Shown here piece by piece: positions 26,285 to 35,886 of a stretch of 64,000 nt of DNA. Location: positions 1 through 64,000 of the forward strand of contig CALBUB010000068.1 of NCBI GenBank assembly GCA_937967955.1, read 5' to 3'. The first letter of the stretch is position 1, and the number at the start of each line of letters is the position of its first letter. This DNA comes from an uncultured Bacillota bacterium (GTDB taxonomy: Bacteria > Bacillota > Clostridia > Tissierellales > Tepidimicrobiaceae). The position numbers and the translations under genes were made by a program. The notes beneath the pieces are model-generated. The model ran no database searches. It was not told where the DNA came from and saw only the letters and a list, made by a program, of their open reading frames with translations.

Positions 26285-26662
26285 TTATTCTTCTACTACT
26301 AATTCTTTGCTGTTTTCCCATAGTCCATGGATATTGCAGTAGCTAGTTGCATATAGGGTACCAGATTGTTCAACTTTAAATTTAGTATTTACATAAGGCT
26401 CAGTAAATACTCCTTGCTCTCCATGGCTTGAGAAGTTATAAGTTCCAATTTCTACAGGGAATTTTGCACCTTCTGGATGGAAGAACACTTTAATCCAAGC
26501 TATGTAGTGTTCTTGTGTATTTGGATGTGGGATTTCTTCTCCTATATTAACATTTATTTCTATTACTTCTCCTTTTTTTGCTTTATCAGGTACATTTATT
26601 ACAGGAACGTGTTTTTCACCTTTCCAATCTCCACTTTGATACAATTCGCCTATTTTCTTCAC
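26285..26662 (-). CDS. Superoxide reductase (class II desulfoferrodoxin/neelaredoxin)
   Basis: 125 residues. Reduces superoxide to hydrogen peroxide at a mononuclear Fe(His)4Cys site. Ligands: His18 (KHVP), the His pair of HPNTQEHYIAW, and CNIH with the axial Cys and last His near residue 110. The N-terminal desulforedoxin Cys4 domain is absent, hence class II. Start GTG 26662 with GGAGGTATTAAA upstream. Together with FprA it marks an obligate anaerobe that meets oxygen. Confidence 0.93.
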   Translation of the reverse strand: MKKIGELYQSGDWKGEKHVPVINVPDKAKKGEVIEINVNIGEEIPHPNTQEHYIAWIKVFFHPEGAKFPVEIGTYNFSSHGEQGVFTEPYVNTKFKVEQSGTLYATSYCNIHGLWENSKELVVEE

Positions 26663-26807
26663 TTTAATACCTCCTTATTTAATATTATTAATCTATTATT
26701 CTAATATAGGTAATACCCAAATAAAATAAAACTAACACAAAATTTAGAGTAATTGTTATACTTTTTATTAGGTATAATAAAATAAAAAATGGAGAAAGGA
26801 AGGTAAT

Positions 26808-27938
26808 ATGGCAGAAATAGAACTAATTGCAACAGCTACCTTTGGCTTAGAGGCAGTAGTAAAAAAAGAATTGCTGGCTTTAGGATATGAGGAGCTATCT
26901 GTGGAAAATGGAAAAGTTACATTTAAAGCAACAGAAAAGGATATACCTATTGCAAACCTTTGGCTTAGAACTGCTGATAGGGTATTGCTTAAAATGGGAG
27001 AATTTAAGGCCACTTCTTTTGAGGAGTTATTTGAAAAGACTAAAGCCCTACCTTGGGAAGAATGGATTACTGAGGATGGAGAGTTTACTGTAAAGGGAAA
27101 ATCCGTAAAATCTAAATTATATAGTATTTCTGACTGTCAGGCCATTGTAAAAAAAGCAGTGGTGGAAAAGCTTAAGACTAAGTATAAAACTGAATGGTTT
27201 AAAGAAACAGGGCCTAAATTTACCATTGAGGTTTCACTGTTAAAGGATGTGGCCACCCTTACAATAGATACTTCTGGCCAAGGCTTACATAAAAGGGGCT
27301 ATAGAACAAAGACTGTTGAGGCTCCATTAAAGGAGACTTTAGCAGCAGGCTTAGTTTTGCTTAGTTATTGGAGTAAGGATAGATTGTTAATAGATCCATT
27401 TTGTGGTTCTGGTACAATCCCTATTGAAGCAGCCATGATAGGCAAGAATATTGCCCCAGGCCTAAACAGGAATTTTGCAGCAGAAGAGTGGCCTAGAGTT
27501 AAAAAGGAGTATTGGCGTGAAGCCAGAAGGCAAGCTTGGGATAGGATGCTGAAAGATGTTAAGTTGAACATTATTGGTTGTGATATTGATGAGGAAGCTA
27601 TAAAGGCTGCAAGAGAAAATGCTAATAATATTGGACTGGAAGAAGACATATTGTTTATAAGGAAAAACTTTAGAAACTTTGACTTTAAGGATAAATACGG
27701 AGTAATAATTTGTAATCCTCCCTATGGAGAGAGGATAGGAGATAGGGAAGAAGTATTCCAATTGTATAAGAATATGGGAAAAATTTTTAGGAAACTTTCT
27801 ACTTATTCAATATATATATTGACTTCAAATGAGAATTTTGAGAGACTTTACGGGAAAAAGGCAGATAAGAAGAGGAAATTATATAATGGCAGGATAAAAG
27901 TAGATTATTATCAGTACTATGGACCTAGACCCCAATAA
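26808..27938 (+). CDS. THUMP-domain class I SAM-dependent RNA methyltransferase (RlmL/YpsC type)
   Basis: 376 residues. N-terminal ferredoxin-like plus THUMP domain (about 1-155), then a Rossmann methyltransferase. The catalytic motif is NPPYGERIGD near residue 304; the SAM-binding region is IDPFCGSGTIPIEAA near residue 195. Probably makes an N2-methylguanosine in 23S rRNA, as its relatives do. ATG 26808 with AAAGGAAGG upstream. Followed 56 bases later by the adenosyltransferase gene. Confidence 0.92.
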   Translation: MAEIELIATATFGLEAVVKKELLALGYEELSVENGKVTFKATEKDIPIANLWLRTADRVLLKMGEFKATSFEELFEKTKALPWEEWITEDGEFTVKGKSVKSKLYSISDCQAIVKKAVVEKLKTKYKTEWFKETGPKFTIEVSLLKDVATLTIDTSGQGLHKRGYRTKTVEAPLKETLAAGLVLLSYWSKDRLLIDPFCGSGTIPIEAAMIGKNIAPGLNRNFAAEEWPRVKKEYWREARRQAWDRMLKDVKLNIIGCDIDEEAIKAARENANNIGLEEDILFIRKNFRNFDFKDKYGVIICNPPYGERIGDREEVFQLYKNMGKIFRKLSTYSIYILTSNENFERLYGKKADKKRKLYNGRIKVDYYQYYGPRPQ

Positions 27939-27994
27939 TAGATTATTATTAATATAAGGGCTATAATTAAGATAGAAAGAAAAGGGGGCTAAAT

Positions 27995-28522
27995 ATGAAA
28001 ATATATACAAGGACAGGGGATAAAGGGAATACTAGCTTATTTGATAACAAAAGGGTTCCAAAGGATCATATAAGGGTTGAAAGCTATGGAACTATTGATG
28101 AATTAGTATCCTTTTTAGGGCTGGCAAAGAATTATATGGAAGATGAAGAAATATATGAACTTATTGAGAATATACAGAATAAATTATTCATAGTAGCAGC
28201 CAATTTAGCTACAGAAGATAAATCCAAGATTAAATACCATATAGAAGAAAAGGATATTAGTTTTTTAGAAGAAAATATTGATAAGTATATGGATAAAATA
28301 GGGGAGGCAACAGGCTTTATTGTACCTGGCTCAGGAAAAAAATCCGGCTATCTGCATGTGTGTAGAACTATCTGTAGAAGGGCTGAAAGAAGGATAATAA
28401 CTTTAAGTTCACAAGAGGATATAGACCCCCTAGTGATAAAATATGTAAATAGACTATCAGACTTAATATATGCCATAGCCAGATATCTAGAAGAAAAAGA
28501 AACAAAAGTCAATTATGAATAA
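27995..28522 (+). CDS. Cob(I)alamin adenosyltransferase, PduO type
   Basis: 175 residues. Transfers adenosyl from ATP to cob(I)alamin. The N-terminal KIYTRTGDKGNTSLFD is the ATP-binding signature. VESYGTIDELVSFLG follows, and the C-terminal RTICRRAERRII helix is also diagnostic. It supplies adenosylcobalamin, which the methylmalonyl-CoA mutase encoded at 59-61 kb requires. ATG with AAGGGGG upstream; a terminator follows. Confidence 0.94.
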   Translation: MKIYTRTGDKGNTSLFDNKRVPKDHIRVESYGTIDELVSFLGLAKNYMEDEEIYELIENIQNKLFIVAANLATEDKSKIKYHIEEKDISFLEENIDKYMDKIGEATGFIVPGSGKKSGYLHVCRTICRRAERRIITLSSQEDIDPLVIKYVNRLSDLIYAIARYLEEKETKVNYE

Positions 28523-28526
28523 AAAT

Positions 28527-28551
28527 GCGGGCTTATAAGGCCTGCTTTTTT
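28527..28551 (+). terminator. Intrinsic terminator after the adenosyltransferase gene
   Basis: Six base-pair GC-rich stem GCGGGC/GCCTGC (one G-U), loop TTATAAG, then six T. Confidence 0.82.
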
Positions 28552-28609
28552 GTCCAATGGAAAATTGATAGGGCTTTAACAACAATATTAGAGAAAATAT
28601 ACAAAAACC

Positions 28610-28662
28610 TTCGAAAATTCTCAATACTATTGTTTTATCCTATATTATGGTTATTCGAAAAT
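28610..28662. repeat. Two direct copies of TTCGAAAAT upstream of the PAS-phosphatase gene
   Basis: Copies at 28610-28618 and 28654-28662, 44 bases apart (about four helical turns), in the 175-base gap before the gene. Each holds a palindromic TTCGAA. A regulator-binding role is inferred only. Confidence 0.35.
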
Positions 28663-28726
28663 CTTTGTTTTTTGAATATCAGTATGTTATTATAGAAAAA
28701 AGTACCTTATTATAAGGGTGATCAAT

Positions 28727-29851
28727 ATGATAGATGGAAAGGAAAAAGAATTATTACAAAAGGGTTTGACAGAATTTTGTTTCCTTAATTATAACGTACT
28801 GGAAAGCATGTTTGATTGGGTTAGATTGGTTTCTCGTGATGGAACAATAGTGTATGCTAACAAATCCATGAAAGAGGCCCTAGGAGCTGATATAGTAGGT
28901 AAAAAATGTTTCCAATCGATAGGTAGGAAAGAACCTTGCACTTTCTGTATATCTAGAAGGAGTATTTTAAACGGGGAGATTGTTCAGAAAGAGGAGATTA
29001 TTAAGGGTAGGTACTATTCTGTTGTAAGTTCTCCAGTAAGGGATGCTGATGGAAACATTATTGGTGCTGTAGAGGTGCTGAGGGATGTAACTAGAGAAAG
29101 GAAGCTTGAACAACAGTTAGTACAGCAAAATGCAAAGATGCTTCAGGATATTAAGTTTGCTGAAAAGATACAAAGGAAGATATTGCCTAAAAAGGGTATA
29201 TATAAAACTTTAAGAATAGATCATATTTATAAACCTTGTGAAATGCTCAGTGGGGATATGCTTGATGTTTTCCACATTGATGACGATAATATTGGCATAT
29301 ATATATGTGATGTGGCAGGCCATGGAATAACTTCTTCTATGATGACCATGTTTGTTAGGCAAACAATGAGAGCTATTAAAGATGACCTAACAAGTCCATC
29401 TAAAGCTTTAACTGAGCTTCAAAAAAGATTTAGCTCCTTAGAATTAGAATCAGATAAATACTTTACCATGTTTTATGCTGTATACAATATAAAAGACCAT
29501 AGCTTAAAATATGCCAATGCAGGTCATAATTGTATGCCCATTAAATATAATTCTAATAGTGTAGAATTTTTAAAGATGAAAGGCCTTCCTATTTCCTTAA
29601 TATTTAATGAAATTTATTATGAAGAAAATAAAGTAATCTTATCAAAAGGAGACAAACTGCTATTTTTTACAGATGGAATTGTGGAAGTAAGAGACAAAAA
29701 TGGGAATGAATTTGGAGTGGACAAGATTGTAAATATAATAAAAAAAGGTGATTGGAATATACTAAATAGGATTATAGAAGCTGTTGAAGAATTTAGATGG
29801 GGAGAACAAATAGACGATTACGCACTTCTCCTTATGGAAGTTATAGATTAA
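28727..29851 (+). CDS. PAS-domain SpoIIE/RsbU-type PP2C phosphatase
   Basis: 374 residues from ATG 28727 (AAGGGTG 6 bases upstream; the in-frame GTG 28718 overlaps that site). A PAS sensor domain (about 15-125) contains VRLVSRDGTIVYANKSM and a Cys pair CTFCISR. A short coiled linker (KLEQQLVQQNAKM) precedes the PP2C-type domain (about 165-374) with LSGDMLDVFHI, CDVAGHGITSSMM, YANAGHN, FFTDGIVE and IDDYALL, the Mn-site aspartates. It likely dephosphorylates an anti-anti-sigma factor or similar in a partner-switching stress pathway. No partner gene is adjacent. Confidence 0.9.
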   Translation: MIDGKEKELLQKGLTEFCFLNYNVLESMFDWVRLVSRDGTIVYANKSMKEALGADIVGKKCFQSIGRKEPCTFCISRRSILNGEIVQKEEIIKGRYYSVVSSPVRDADGNIIGAVEVLRDVTRERKLEQQLVQQNAKMLQDIKFAEKIQRKILPKKGIYKTLRIDHIYKPCEMLSGDMLDVFHIDDDNIGIYICDVAGHGITSSMMTMFVRQTMRAIKDDLTSPSKALTELQKRFSSLELESDKYFTMFYAVYNIKDHSLKYANAGHNCMPIKYNSNSVEFLKMKGLPISLIFNEIYYEENKVILSKGDKLLFFTDGIVEVRDKNGNEFGVDKIVNIIKKGDWNILNRIIEAVEEFRWGEQIDDYALLLMEVID

Positions 29852-29884
29852 AAAGCTTAGAATTATTAATTCTAAGCTTTTTTA
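29851..29884 (+). terminator. Intrinsic terminator after the PAS-phosphatase gene
   Basis: Thirteen base-pair perfect stem (29852-29864 with 29868-29880), loop ATT, and a T run. Confidence 0.88.
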
Positions 29885-29909
29885 TAAATGAAAACTATGG
29901 AGGGGTTTA

Positions 29910-31220
29910 ATGGCCAATATTTCATTAGATTACTCAAGAAGTTTGATTAAGGAGGCGGAAATAGAGAGCTTAATACCTATTGTAAGGATTGCCCATGATA
30001 TGCTCCATAAAGGCTATGGTCCAGGCAGTGAATATACTGGCTGGCTTAAACTTCCTAATAGGCTTACAAAAGAGGAATTGGAAAGGATTAAGGAAGCTGC
30101 TGAATATATTAAGTATACTTCAGATGCTCTAGTTGTTATAGGTATTGGAGGCTCTTATTTAGGCTCAAGAGCTTGTATAGAAGCCCTAAGGCATAATTTC
30201 TATAATCAGCTGCCAAAAGAAGAGAGGAAGGGGCCTGAAATCTATTTTGCAGGCAATAATGTGAGCAGTTCTTATATATTAGATTTGATAGATATACTGG
30301 AAAATAAAGATATTAGTATTAATGTTATATCTAAATCAGGTACTACTTTGGAGTCAGCTATAGCCTTTAGGATATTTAAAGATTATATGGAAACTAGATA
30401 CGGTAAAGAAGAAGCTAAAAAGAGGATATATGTTACAACAGATGAATATAAGGGGTCTTTAAGAAAATTAAGCCAAGAGGAAGGTTATACTTCCTTTGTT
30501 ATCCCTGAGGATGTGGGAGGAAGGTATTCAGTATTAACTGCTGTAGGTTTGCTACCTATGGCAGTAGCAACCATAGACATAGATAGCTTTATAGCTGGCT
30601 TTAGGGATGGGGTAGAAGAATACTCAAGGGATGTATACGACAATATAAGCTATAAATATGCCCTTATTAGAAACATACTGTATAGAAAGGGGAAATATAT
30701 AGAAATACTTGCTACCTATGAACCTAACCTTCAATATTTAGCAGAATGGTGGAAGCAGCTATTTGGAGAAAGTGAAGGAAAGGACAACAAGGGCATATTT
30801 CCTGCAGCTGTTAACTTTACCACCGATTTACACTCCTTAGGCCAACTAATCCAAGACGGTAGAAGGAATATATTTGAAACTACTATTAATATTGAAAAAG
30901 CAAAAAGGGACTTAAAAATAAAGGAATTGGTTGGTAATATAGATGGCCTAAATTTCCTTGCAGGCAAAACATTAGCTTTTGTAAATAAAAAAGCCTTTGA
31001 AGGGACTGTAAAAGCTCACACTAAAGGGCAAGTGCCAAATCTTATAATAAATGTACCAGAAATGGATGAATACTATCTTGGCAAATTAATGTACTTTTTT
31101 GAAAAAGCTTGTGCCATCAGTGGATATATATTAGGTGTGAATCCTTTTGATCAACCAGGAGTAGAGGAGTATAAGAAGAATATGTTTGAACTATTAGGTA
31201 GACCTTCTAATGGAAGCTGA
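29910..31220 (+). CDS. pgi: Glucose-6-phosphate isomerase
   Basis: 436 residues, the shorter Firmicute form. Interconverts glucose-6-P and fructose-6-P. Signatures: [11 protein letters not shown] near residue 79, SKSGTT near residue 145, [14 protein letters not shown] near residue 200, the catalytic Glu in [10 protein letters not shown] and the terminal helix ending [16 protein letters not shown] with GGAGGGG upstream. Monocistronic between terminators. Confidence 0.97.
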   Translation: MANISLDYSRSLIKEAEIESLIPIVRIAHDMLHKGYGPGSEYTGWLKLPNRLTKEELERIKEAAEYIKYTSDALVVIGIGGSYLGSRACIEALRHNFYNQLPKEERKGPEIYFAGNNVSSSYILDLIDILENKDISINVISKSGTTLESAIAFRIFKDYMETRYGKEEAKKRIYVTTDEYKGSLRKLSQEEGYTSFVIPEDVGGRYSVLTAVGLLPMAVATIDIDSFIAGFRDGVEEYSRDVYDNISYKYALIRNILYRKGKYIEILATYEPNLQYLAEWWKQLFGESEGKDNKGIFPAAVNFTTDLHSLGQLIQDGRRNIFETTINIEKAKRDLKIKELVGNIDGLNFLAGKTLAFVNKKAFEGTVKAHTKGQVPNLIINVPEMDEYYLGKLMYFFEKACAISGYILGVNPFDQPGVEEYKKNMFELLGRPSNGS

Positions 31221-31221
31221 T

Positions 31222-31258
31222 AAAACTTCCCTTGGAAATTCCTAGGGAAGTTTTTTTA
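31222..31258 (+). terminator. Intrinsic terminator after pgi
   Basis: Ten base-pair stem AAAACTTCCC/GGGAAGTTTT (loop TTGGAAATTCCTA), running into seven T. Confidence 0.85.
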
Positions 31259-31323
31259 TTTATATAAACAGCTTAAATGGTAAAACTATATAGAAACAGC
31301 TTTTAGAGGGTGAAATTTATCCT

Positions 31324-32319
31324 ATGAAAACTTTTTGGAAGGTATTTTCTATATCCTTTGTTTTCTTTTTTATTGCAATGGCACTAGGCTCTTATATTTA
31401 TTTAATGAATGGAGGAAAGGATAACCACAAGCCAGATATAGTTGCCCAAATAGGAGGTGAAAAAGAAGACAGGCAAAAGGCAGAAGGCCAGTTGGAAGTT
31501 AAGGAAGAAGAGGAAGTTATAGAAGAGAGAAGCTTTTCCTCTTTAGAAGAAGCTTTTAAGGAAAATAACAGAGTTAATGTGGTCATAATGGGGATGGAGG
31601 ATGTTAGAGCTGATACCATACTATTTTTATCTTTTCATTTGAATAAGAAGGATGCTTATGTTATTTCTATACCAAGGGATACCTATATATACAGAAAGGG
31701 TTATGAGCTGGCAGAACAGAGAAAAATAAATGCCATATATGAAAGCCATGGGGCTGATGGGATGAAGCAAGCAGTATCCTATATATTCCATGGTGTTCCT
31801 ATTCACCATTATGTGGTTTTAGATTATGAAGGGGTAAAGAAAATTGTAGACTCTTTAGGAGGAGTAGAAGTAGTGGTCCCCTTTGATATGAAGTATGAGG
31901 ACCTTTCAGCAAAGCCTCCTTTACGCATTAATTTAAAGGCTGGAAGGCAAGTGTTAGATGGAGAAAAGGCATTACAATTTTTAAGGTATAGAAAGGGCTA
32001 TATAGAAGGAGATTTAGGCAGGATAAAAGCTCAGCAGGAGTTTCTTAAAGCCTTTGTAAAGAAGGCCTTATCTTTCCGTCTGCCAGTTGTAATAAAAAAT
32101 GTATATGAATATGTGGAGACGGATATAAGCCTATTTGAAGCCCTATACTATGGAACAAAAATGCTCAACATAAAAGCAGAAGATATAAAATTTAGCATAT
32201 TGCCAGGGCAAGCTGAATTTAGAAGCTATGGTGGGAAGCTTTTATCTTATTTCATATACAACTCACAGGAAAGCAAAAAAATCATAGAAGAAATATATAA
32301 TGTGGAGGCAAAAAATTAA
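31324..32319 (+). CDS. LytR-CpsA-Psr (LCP) family cell-wall protein
   Basis: 331 residues. One N-terminal membrane anchor (about 8-28, FSISFVFFFIAMALGSYIYL), an acidic linker, then the extracytoplasmic LCP domain (about 75-290): DTILFLSFHLNKKDAYVISIPRDTYI, the QRKINAIYESHG segment, YVVLDYEGVKKIVDSLGGVEV and ALQFLRYRKGYIEGDLGRI. LCP enzymes transfer wall polymers from lipid carriers to peptidoglycan. ATG 31324; the upstream site is weak (GAGGGTGAAAT). Convergent with murC. Confidence 0.92.
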   Translation: MKTFWKVFSISFVFFFIAMALGSYIYLMNGGKDNHKPDIVAQIGGEKEDRQKAEGQLEVKEEEEVIEERSFSSLEEAFKENNRVNVVIMGMEDVRADTILFLSFHLNKKDAYVISIPRDTYIYRKGYELAEQRKINAIYESHGADGMKQAVSYIFHGVPIHHYVVLDYEGVKKIVDSLGGVEVVVPFDMKYEDLSAKPPLRINLKAGRQVLDGEKALQFLRYRKGYIEGDLGRIKAQQEFLKAFVKKALSFRLPVVIKNVYEYVETDISLFEALYYGTKMLNIKAEDIKFSILPGQAEFRSYGGKLLSYFIYNSQESKKIIEEIYNVEAKN

Positions 32320-32338
32320 CCCCCTATTTGGGGGTTAA
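32316..32338. terminator. Bidirectional terminator between the LCP gene and murC
   Basis: Nine base-pair perfect stem TTAACCCCC/GGGGGTTAA, loop TATTT. The A run before it gives murC transcripts a T tract. It includes the stop codons of both genes. Confidence 0.75.
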
Positions 32339-33735
32339 ATAGCTTCTTTTTTGTCTGCCTCCAGTAAGCTTTCTCCTATCTTATATACGTTTCCAGCTCC
32401 CATAGTAACAACTACATCGCCTTTTTTAGCGTTGTTTAAAATGTAATCCTCTATACTTTCAAAAGAAGAAATATATTGAGCATCTACCCCATTATCTATT
32501 AAGGCTTTTACTAAATCGGTAGAATGGACAATTCCATTATCCTTCTCTCTAGCTCCATATATATCTGGTACAATTACCTTATCTGCCTGAGAAAAAGATT
32601 TAGCAAATTCCTTTAAAAGCATTTTTGTTCTGGTGTAGGTATGAGGTTGGAAAATACACCAAATTGTACTGTTAGTACTCTTTCTTAAAGCGCTTAATGA
32701 GGCTTTTATTTCAGTAGGATGATGGGCATAATCGTCTATTATTCTTATGCCCTTTACATATCCCTTCAATTCTAACCTTCTGTGGGTTCCTTTAAAGGTT
32801 TCAAAACCAGTTATGATAGTTTCTATAGGTATGTCTAGTATATCAGCAACAGCAATACTAGCTAAAGCATTATAGATATTGTGAACACCCATTACCTTCA
32901 ATTTAACAGGGTATAGGGCTTCACGCTTTCTATTTAACATGAACATAGGATAACCATTAGAATCAAAGGAGATATTTTCAGCAGAGTAATCTGCCCTTTC
33001 ATTAATTCCAAAGGTGACAATGTTAGCTTTTGTATTTTCTATTACCTTTCTTGCATTTTTATCATCTATGTTTATGACTATATAACCAGAGGAAACAACA
33101 TTGTTAGCATATTGTATGAATGTATCTACAATATGCTCAATATTTTTATAATAGTCTAAATGTTCTTCTTCCATATTTAGTATTATAGCTATATTTGGGA
33201 AGTACTTTGTAATGTTTCCCTTGTATTCACAGGCTTCAGTAAGCAGTATATCATTGTTACCTAATCTTACATTTCCACCAATTTCATCTAATTGGCCCCC
33301 AAGTAATATGGTAGGATCTTTAGATGATTTGCTTAATATGGTAGCTAGCATACTAGTGGTGGTGGTTTTTCCGTGGGTACCAGAAACTGCAATAGAGTTT
33401 TTGTAATTTCTCATTAATGCTCCAAGGAAAGTTGCCCTATCTACTGTAGTTATATTCCTATCAATAGCTTCCAATAGTTCCTCATTGTCCTTTGAAATAG
33501 CATCCGTATATATGACTAGTTCAGCATCCTTAATGTTTTCCTTACTATGACCTATGTATATCTCAGCCCCTAAGGTTCTCAACTTGTCTACTGTTGGGCT
33601 GTTATCCATATCAGAACCAGAAACTTTATAGCCTTTTGATAAAAGGATTTCTGCTAAACCACTCATACTGACTCCGCCAATTCCTATAAGGTGTATGTGC
33701 TTGTACTTATGCTCATCTATAGAAAATATAAACAT
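32335..33735 (-). CDS. murC: UDP-N-acetylmuramate--L-alanine ligase
   Basis: 466 residues. ATP-dependent addition of L-Ala to UDP-MurNAc in peptidoglycan synthesis. ATG 33735 is chosen because AGGAGGTA lies 5 bases upstream; an upstream in-frame TTG would add 13 residues without a site. Motifs: HLIGIGGVSMSGLAEIL, ATP loop SGTHGKTTTTSML, EACEYKGNITKYFP, NIYNALASIAVA, and DDYAHHPTEI near residue 330. Convergent with the LCP gene. Confidence 0.96.
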   Translation of the reverse strand: MFIFSIDEHKYKHIHLIGIGGVSMSGLAEILLSKGYKVSGSDMDNSPTVDKLRTLGAEIYIGHSKENIKDAELVIYTDAISKDNEELLEAIDRNITTVDRATFLGALMRNYKNSIAVSGTHGKTTTTSMLATILSKSSKDPTILLGGQLDEIGGNVRLGNNDILLTEACEYKGNITKYFPNIAIILNMEEEHLDYYKNIEHIVDTFIQYANNVVSSGYIVINIDDKNARKVIENTKANIVTFGINERADYSAENISFDSNGYPMFMLNRKREALYPVKLKVMGVHNIYNALASIAVADILDIPIETIITGFETFKGTHRRLELKGYVKGIRIIDDYAHHPTEIKASLSALRKSTNSTIWCIFQPHTYTRTKMLLKEFAKSFSQADKVIVPDIYGAREKDNGIVHSTDLVKALIDNGVDAQYISSFESIEDYILNNAKKGDVVVTMGAGNVYKIGESLLEADKKEAI

Positions 33736-33991
33736 ATATTTACCTCCTGTATTCAGATTCAAGGCCTTATTCAATATTAATTATTGCCAATATGTATTAA
33801 TATTATCTTATTTAAAAGAAACTTTTTTGCCACTAACTGATTATATCATATTATTTTTTTTATAAAAAGGCAATAGATTGGGCTTTTAATGTTTGGTAAC
33901 GTGAATATAAAATGGAAATTTTACAAAAAAAAATACAAGAAAGAGTATATGTATTATGAATTTACAAAAAATATAGAACTTTAAAAATAAA

Positions 33992-34018
33992 GAAGGATTT
34001 TTCAAAAATACATAGAAT
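33992..34018 (+). promoter_or_regulatory. SigH-type promoter of spoVG
   Basis: GAAGGATTT (33992-34000), 11-base spacer, ATAGAAT (34012-34018). This fits the B. subtilis SigH consensus RnAGGAwWW-N11/12-RnnGAAT at every defined position. spoVG is a classical SigH gene. The predicted leader is about 50 bases. The rest of the 338-base murC/spoVG gap is AT-rich with nothing else recognised. Confidence 0.82.
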
Positions 34019-34073
34019 ATAAAAAGTATTTAGATATACATATTTGGACTTCTAGGAAGGTGGTGAGTTATCA

Positions 34074-34340
34074 GTGCAAGTTACAGATGTAAAAATAAGA
34101 AAGATTACTGATGAAGGCAAGATGAAAGCAATAGTCTCAGTTACCTTAGACAATGAGTTTGTTGTACATGATATAAAAATAATCGATGGTCAAAATGGTT
34201 TATTTATAGCTATGCCTAGCAGGAAGATGTCAGATGGAGAATTCAGAGACATAGCACATCCTATTAACTCTGAAACTAGAAAGAAGATTCAAGATGCAAT
34301 ATTAGAAGAATATGAAAAGGCATTAATGGGGAATAACTAA
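34074..34340 (+). CDS. spoVG: Septation/sporulation regulator SpoVG
   Basis: 88 residues, full family length. The protein reads [21 protein letters not shown], then [20 protein letters not shown] and [17 protein letters not shown], near-identical to the SpoVG family pattern. A small nucleic-acid-binding regulator of septation and envelope functions. GTG start with GGAAGGTGGTGAG upstream. First gene of the conserved cluster; a terminator separates it from glmU. Confidence 0.97.
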   Translation: MQVTDVKIRKITDEGKMKAIVSVTLDNEFVVHDIKIIDGQNGLFIAMPSRKMSDGEFRDIAHPINSETRKKIQDAILEEYEKALMGNN

Positions 34341-34363
34341 GGACCGTAAAGGTCCTTTTTACT
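34339..34363 (+). terminator. Intrinsic terminator after spoVG
   Basis: Seven base-pair stem AAGGACC/GGTCCTT, loop GTAAA, then T-rich. Confidence 0.8.
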
Positions 34364-34481
34364 TTTCCTTTAAAAATGATAAAAATAGTATTATAATTTA
34401 AGTTGAGGATTTTCTTATTGGATATGTTATATAAATAGGTTAAAATATTATTTGGTATATAAATATAAAAGAGGTGTTTGT

Positions 34482-35867
34482 ATGGATATATCAATTATTC
34501 TAGCAGCAGGCGAAGGTACCAGGATGAAATCCAATACCCCTAAGGTGCTACATAAGATATGTGGTAAAGCCCTATTAGATTATGTAATTGAAGCTAGCAA
34601 AAGTGCTGGTGTAAAAGAAAACTATGTCATAGTAGGCCATGGTGGAGATAAAGTTAGGGAGTATTTTAAAGATACGGATGTAATATTTAGGAATCAGCCT
34701 ATAGGAGAAGAATATCCTTATGGAACTGGCTATGCAGTTATGCAAGCAATTGATAGTATAGAAGATGATAGTAATGTGGTAATCCTATATGGAGACACTC
34801 CATTGATAACTGGTGATACAATAAAGCAACTATTGGATTACCATAAAAATATGGGTAATCATGCTACAGTATTGACTGCTCATGTAGAGGAGCCTACTGG
34901 CTATGGAAGAATAGTAAGAGATGAAAACAATAGGATATTAAAAATAGTAGAACATAAAGATGCTAACGAAGAAGAGCTAAATATAAAAGAAATCAATTCA
35001 GGTATATATTGTTTTAAAGGCAAAGAGTTAAAATATGCCCTTGGAAAGATTGATAATAATAATTCTCAAGGGGAATATTATATAACGGATGTAATTAAAA
35101 TTCTAAAGGATGAAGGCTATAGAGTAGATGCATACAAGCTAGAGGATTCAACAGAAATATATGGTATAAACTCTAGGGTACAATTGGCTTTTTGCGATAG
35201 GCTTATGAGAAATAGGATAAACCGCTTCCATATGGAAAATGGAGTAACTATAATTAATCCAGAAAATACATATATAGAGGCTGAAGTTAAGATTGGAAGG
35301 GATAGTATAATATATCCTGGAGTTTTTCTAAAGGGGAAAACAGTTATAGGAGAAGAATGTGTAATTAGAGAGAATACAGTTGTTGAGGATAGTCAAATTG
35401 GCAACAATGTGATTATAATTTCTTCTACTATTGAAGAAAGTACTGTTGGTGATGGCTGTAGGATTGGGCCTTATGCCCATTTGCGTCCCAATAGCCATTT
35501 AGGGAAGAATTTAAGGATTGGAAATTTTGTAGAAGTTAAAAATTCTACTGTAGGAGACAATTCTAAAGCAGGACATTTAGCATATATTGGAGATGCGGAT
35601 GTAGGAAAAAATGTAAATATAGGCTGTGGAGTTGTTTTTGTCAACTATGATGGTAAAAATAAACATCGAACAGTAGTAGAAGATAACGCCTTTATAGGCA
35701 GCAATGCCAATCTAGTGGCACCTGTAGTTGTTAAGGAGCATGGATATGTAGCTGCAGGTTCTACAATAACTGAAGAAGTAGAAGAAGGGACACTGGCCAT
35801 TGCTCGGGCAAAACAAGTAAATAAAAGAGGCTGGGTAAACAAAATGAATTTAAAAAAGGACAAATAA
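34482..35867 (+). CDS. glmU: Bifunctional N-acetylglucosamine-1-P uridyltransferase / glucosamine-1-P acetyltransferase
   Basis: 461 residues from ATG 34482 (AGAGGTG upstream; an in-frame TTG 10 codons earlier has no site). Makes UDP-GlcNAc. The nucleotidyltransferase domain (about 1-228) starts [21 protein letters not shown]. The left-handed beta-helix acetyltransferase domain has hexapeptide turns and [21 protein letters not shown] plus [10 protein letters not shown]. glmU-prs order is conserved in Firmicutes. Confidence 0.97.
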   Translation: MDISIILAAGEGTRMKSNTPKVLHKICGKALLDYVIEASKSAGVKENYVIVGHGGDKVREYFKDTDVIFRNQPIGEEYPYGTGYAVMQAIDSIEDDSNVVILYGDTPLITGDTIKQLLDYHKNMGNHATVLTAHVEEPTGYGRIVRDENNRILKIVEHKDANEEELNIKEINSGIYCFKGKELKYALGKIDNNNSQGEYYITDVIKILKDEGYRVDAYKLEDSTEIYGINSRVQLAFCDRLMRNRINRFHMENGVTIINPENTYIEAEVKIGRDSIIYPGVFLKGKTVIGEECVIRENTVVEDSQIGNNVIIISSTIEESTVGDGCRIGPYAHLRPNSHLGKNLRIGNFVEVKNSTVGDNSKAGHLAYIGDADVGKNVNIGCGVVFVNYDGKNKHRTVVEDNAFIGSNANLVAPVVVKEHGYVAAGSTITEEVEEGTLAIARAKQVNKRGWVNKMNLKKDK

Positions 35868-35886
35868 GCAAATAGGAGGAATAAAG

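Noticed and set aside
32335..33774. MurC starting 13 residues further upstream at 33774
   Set aside because: No ribosome binding site there, whereas AGGAGGTA lies 5 bases before ATG 33735, where MurC proteins normally begin.
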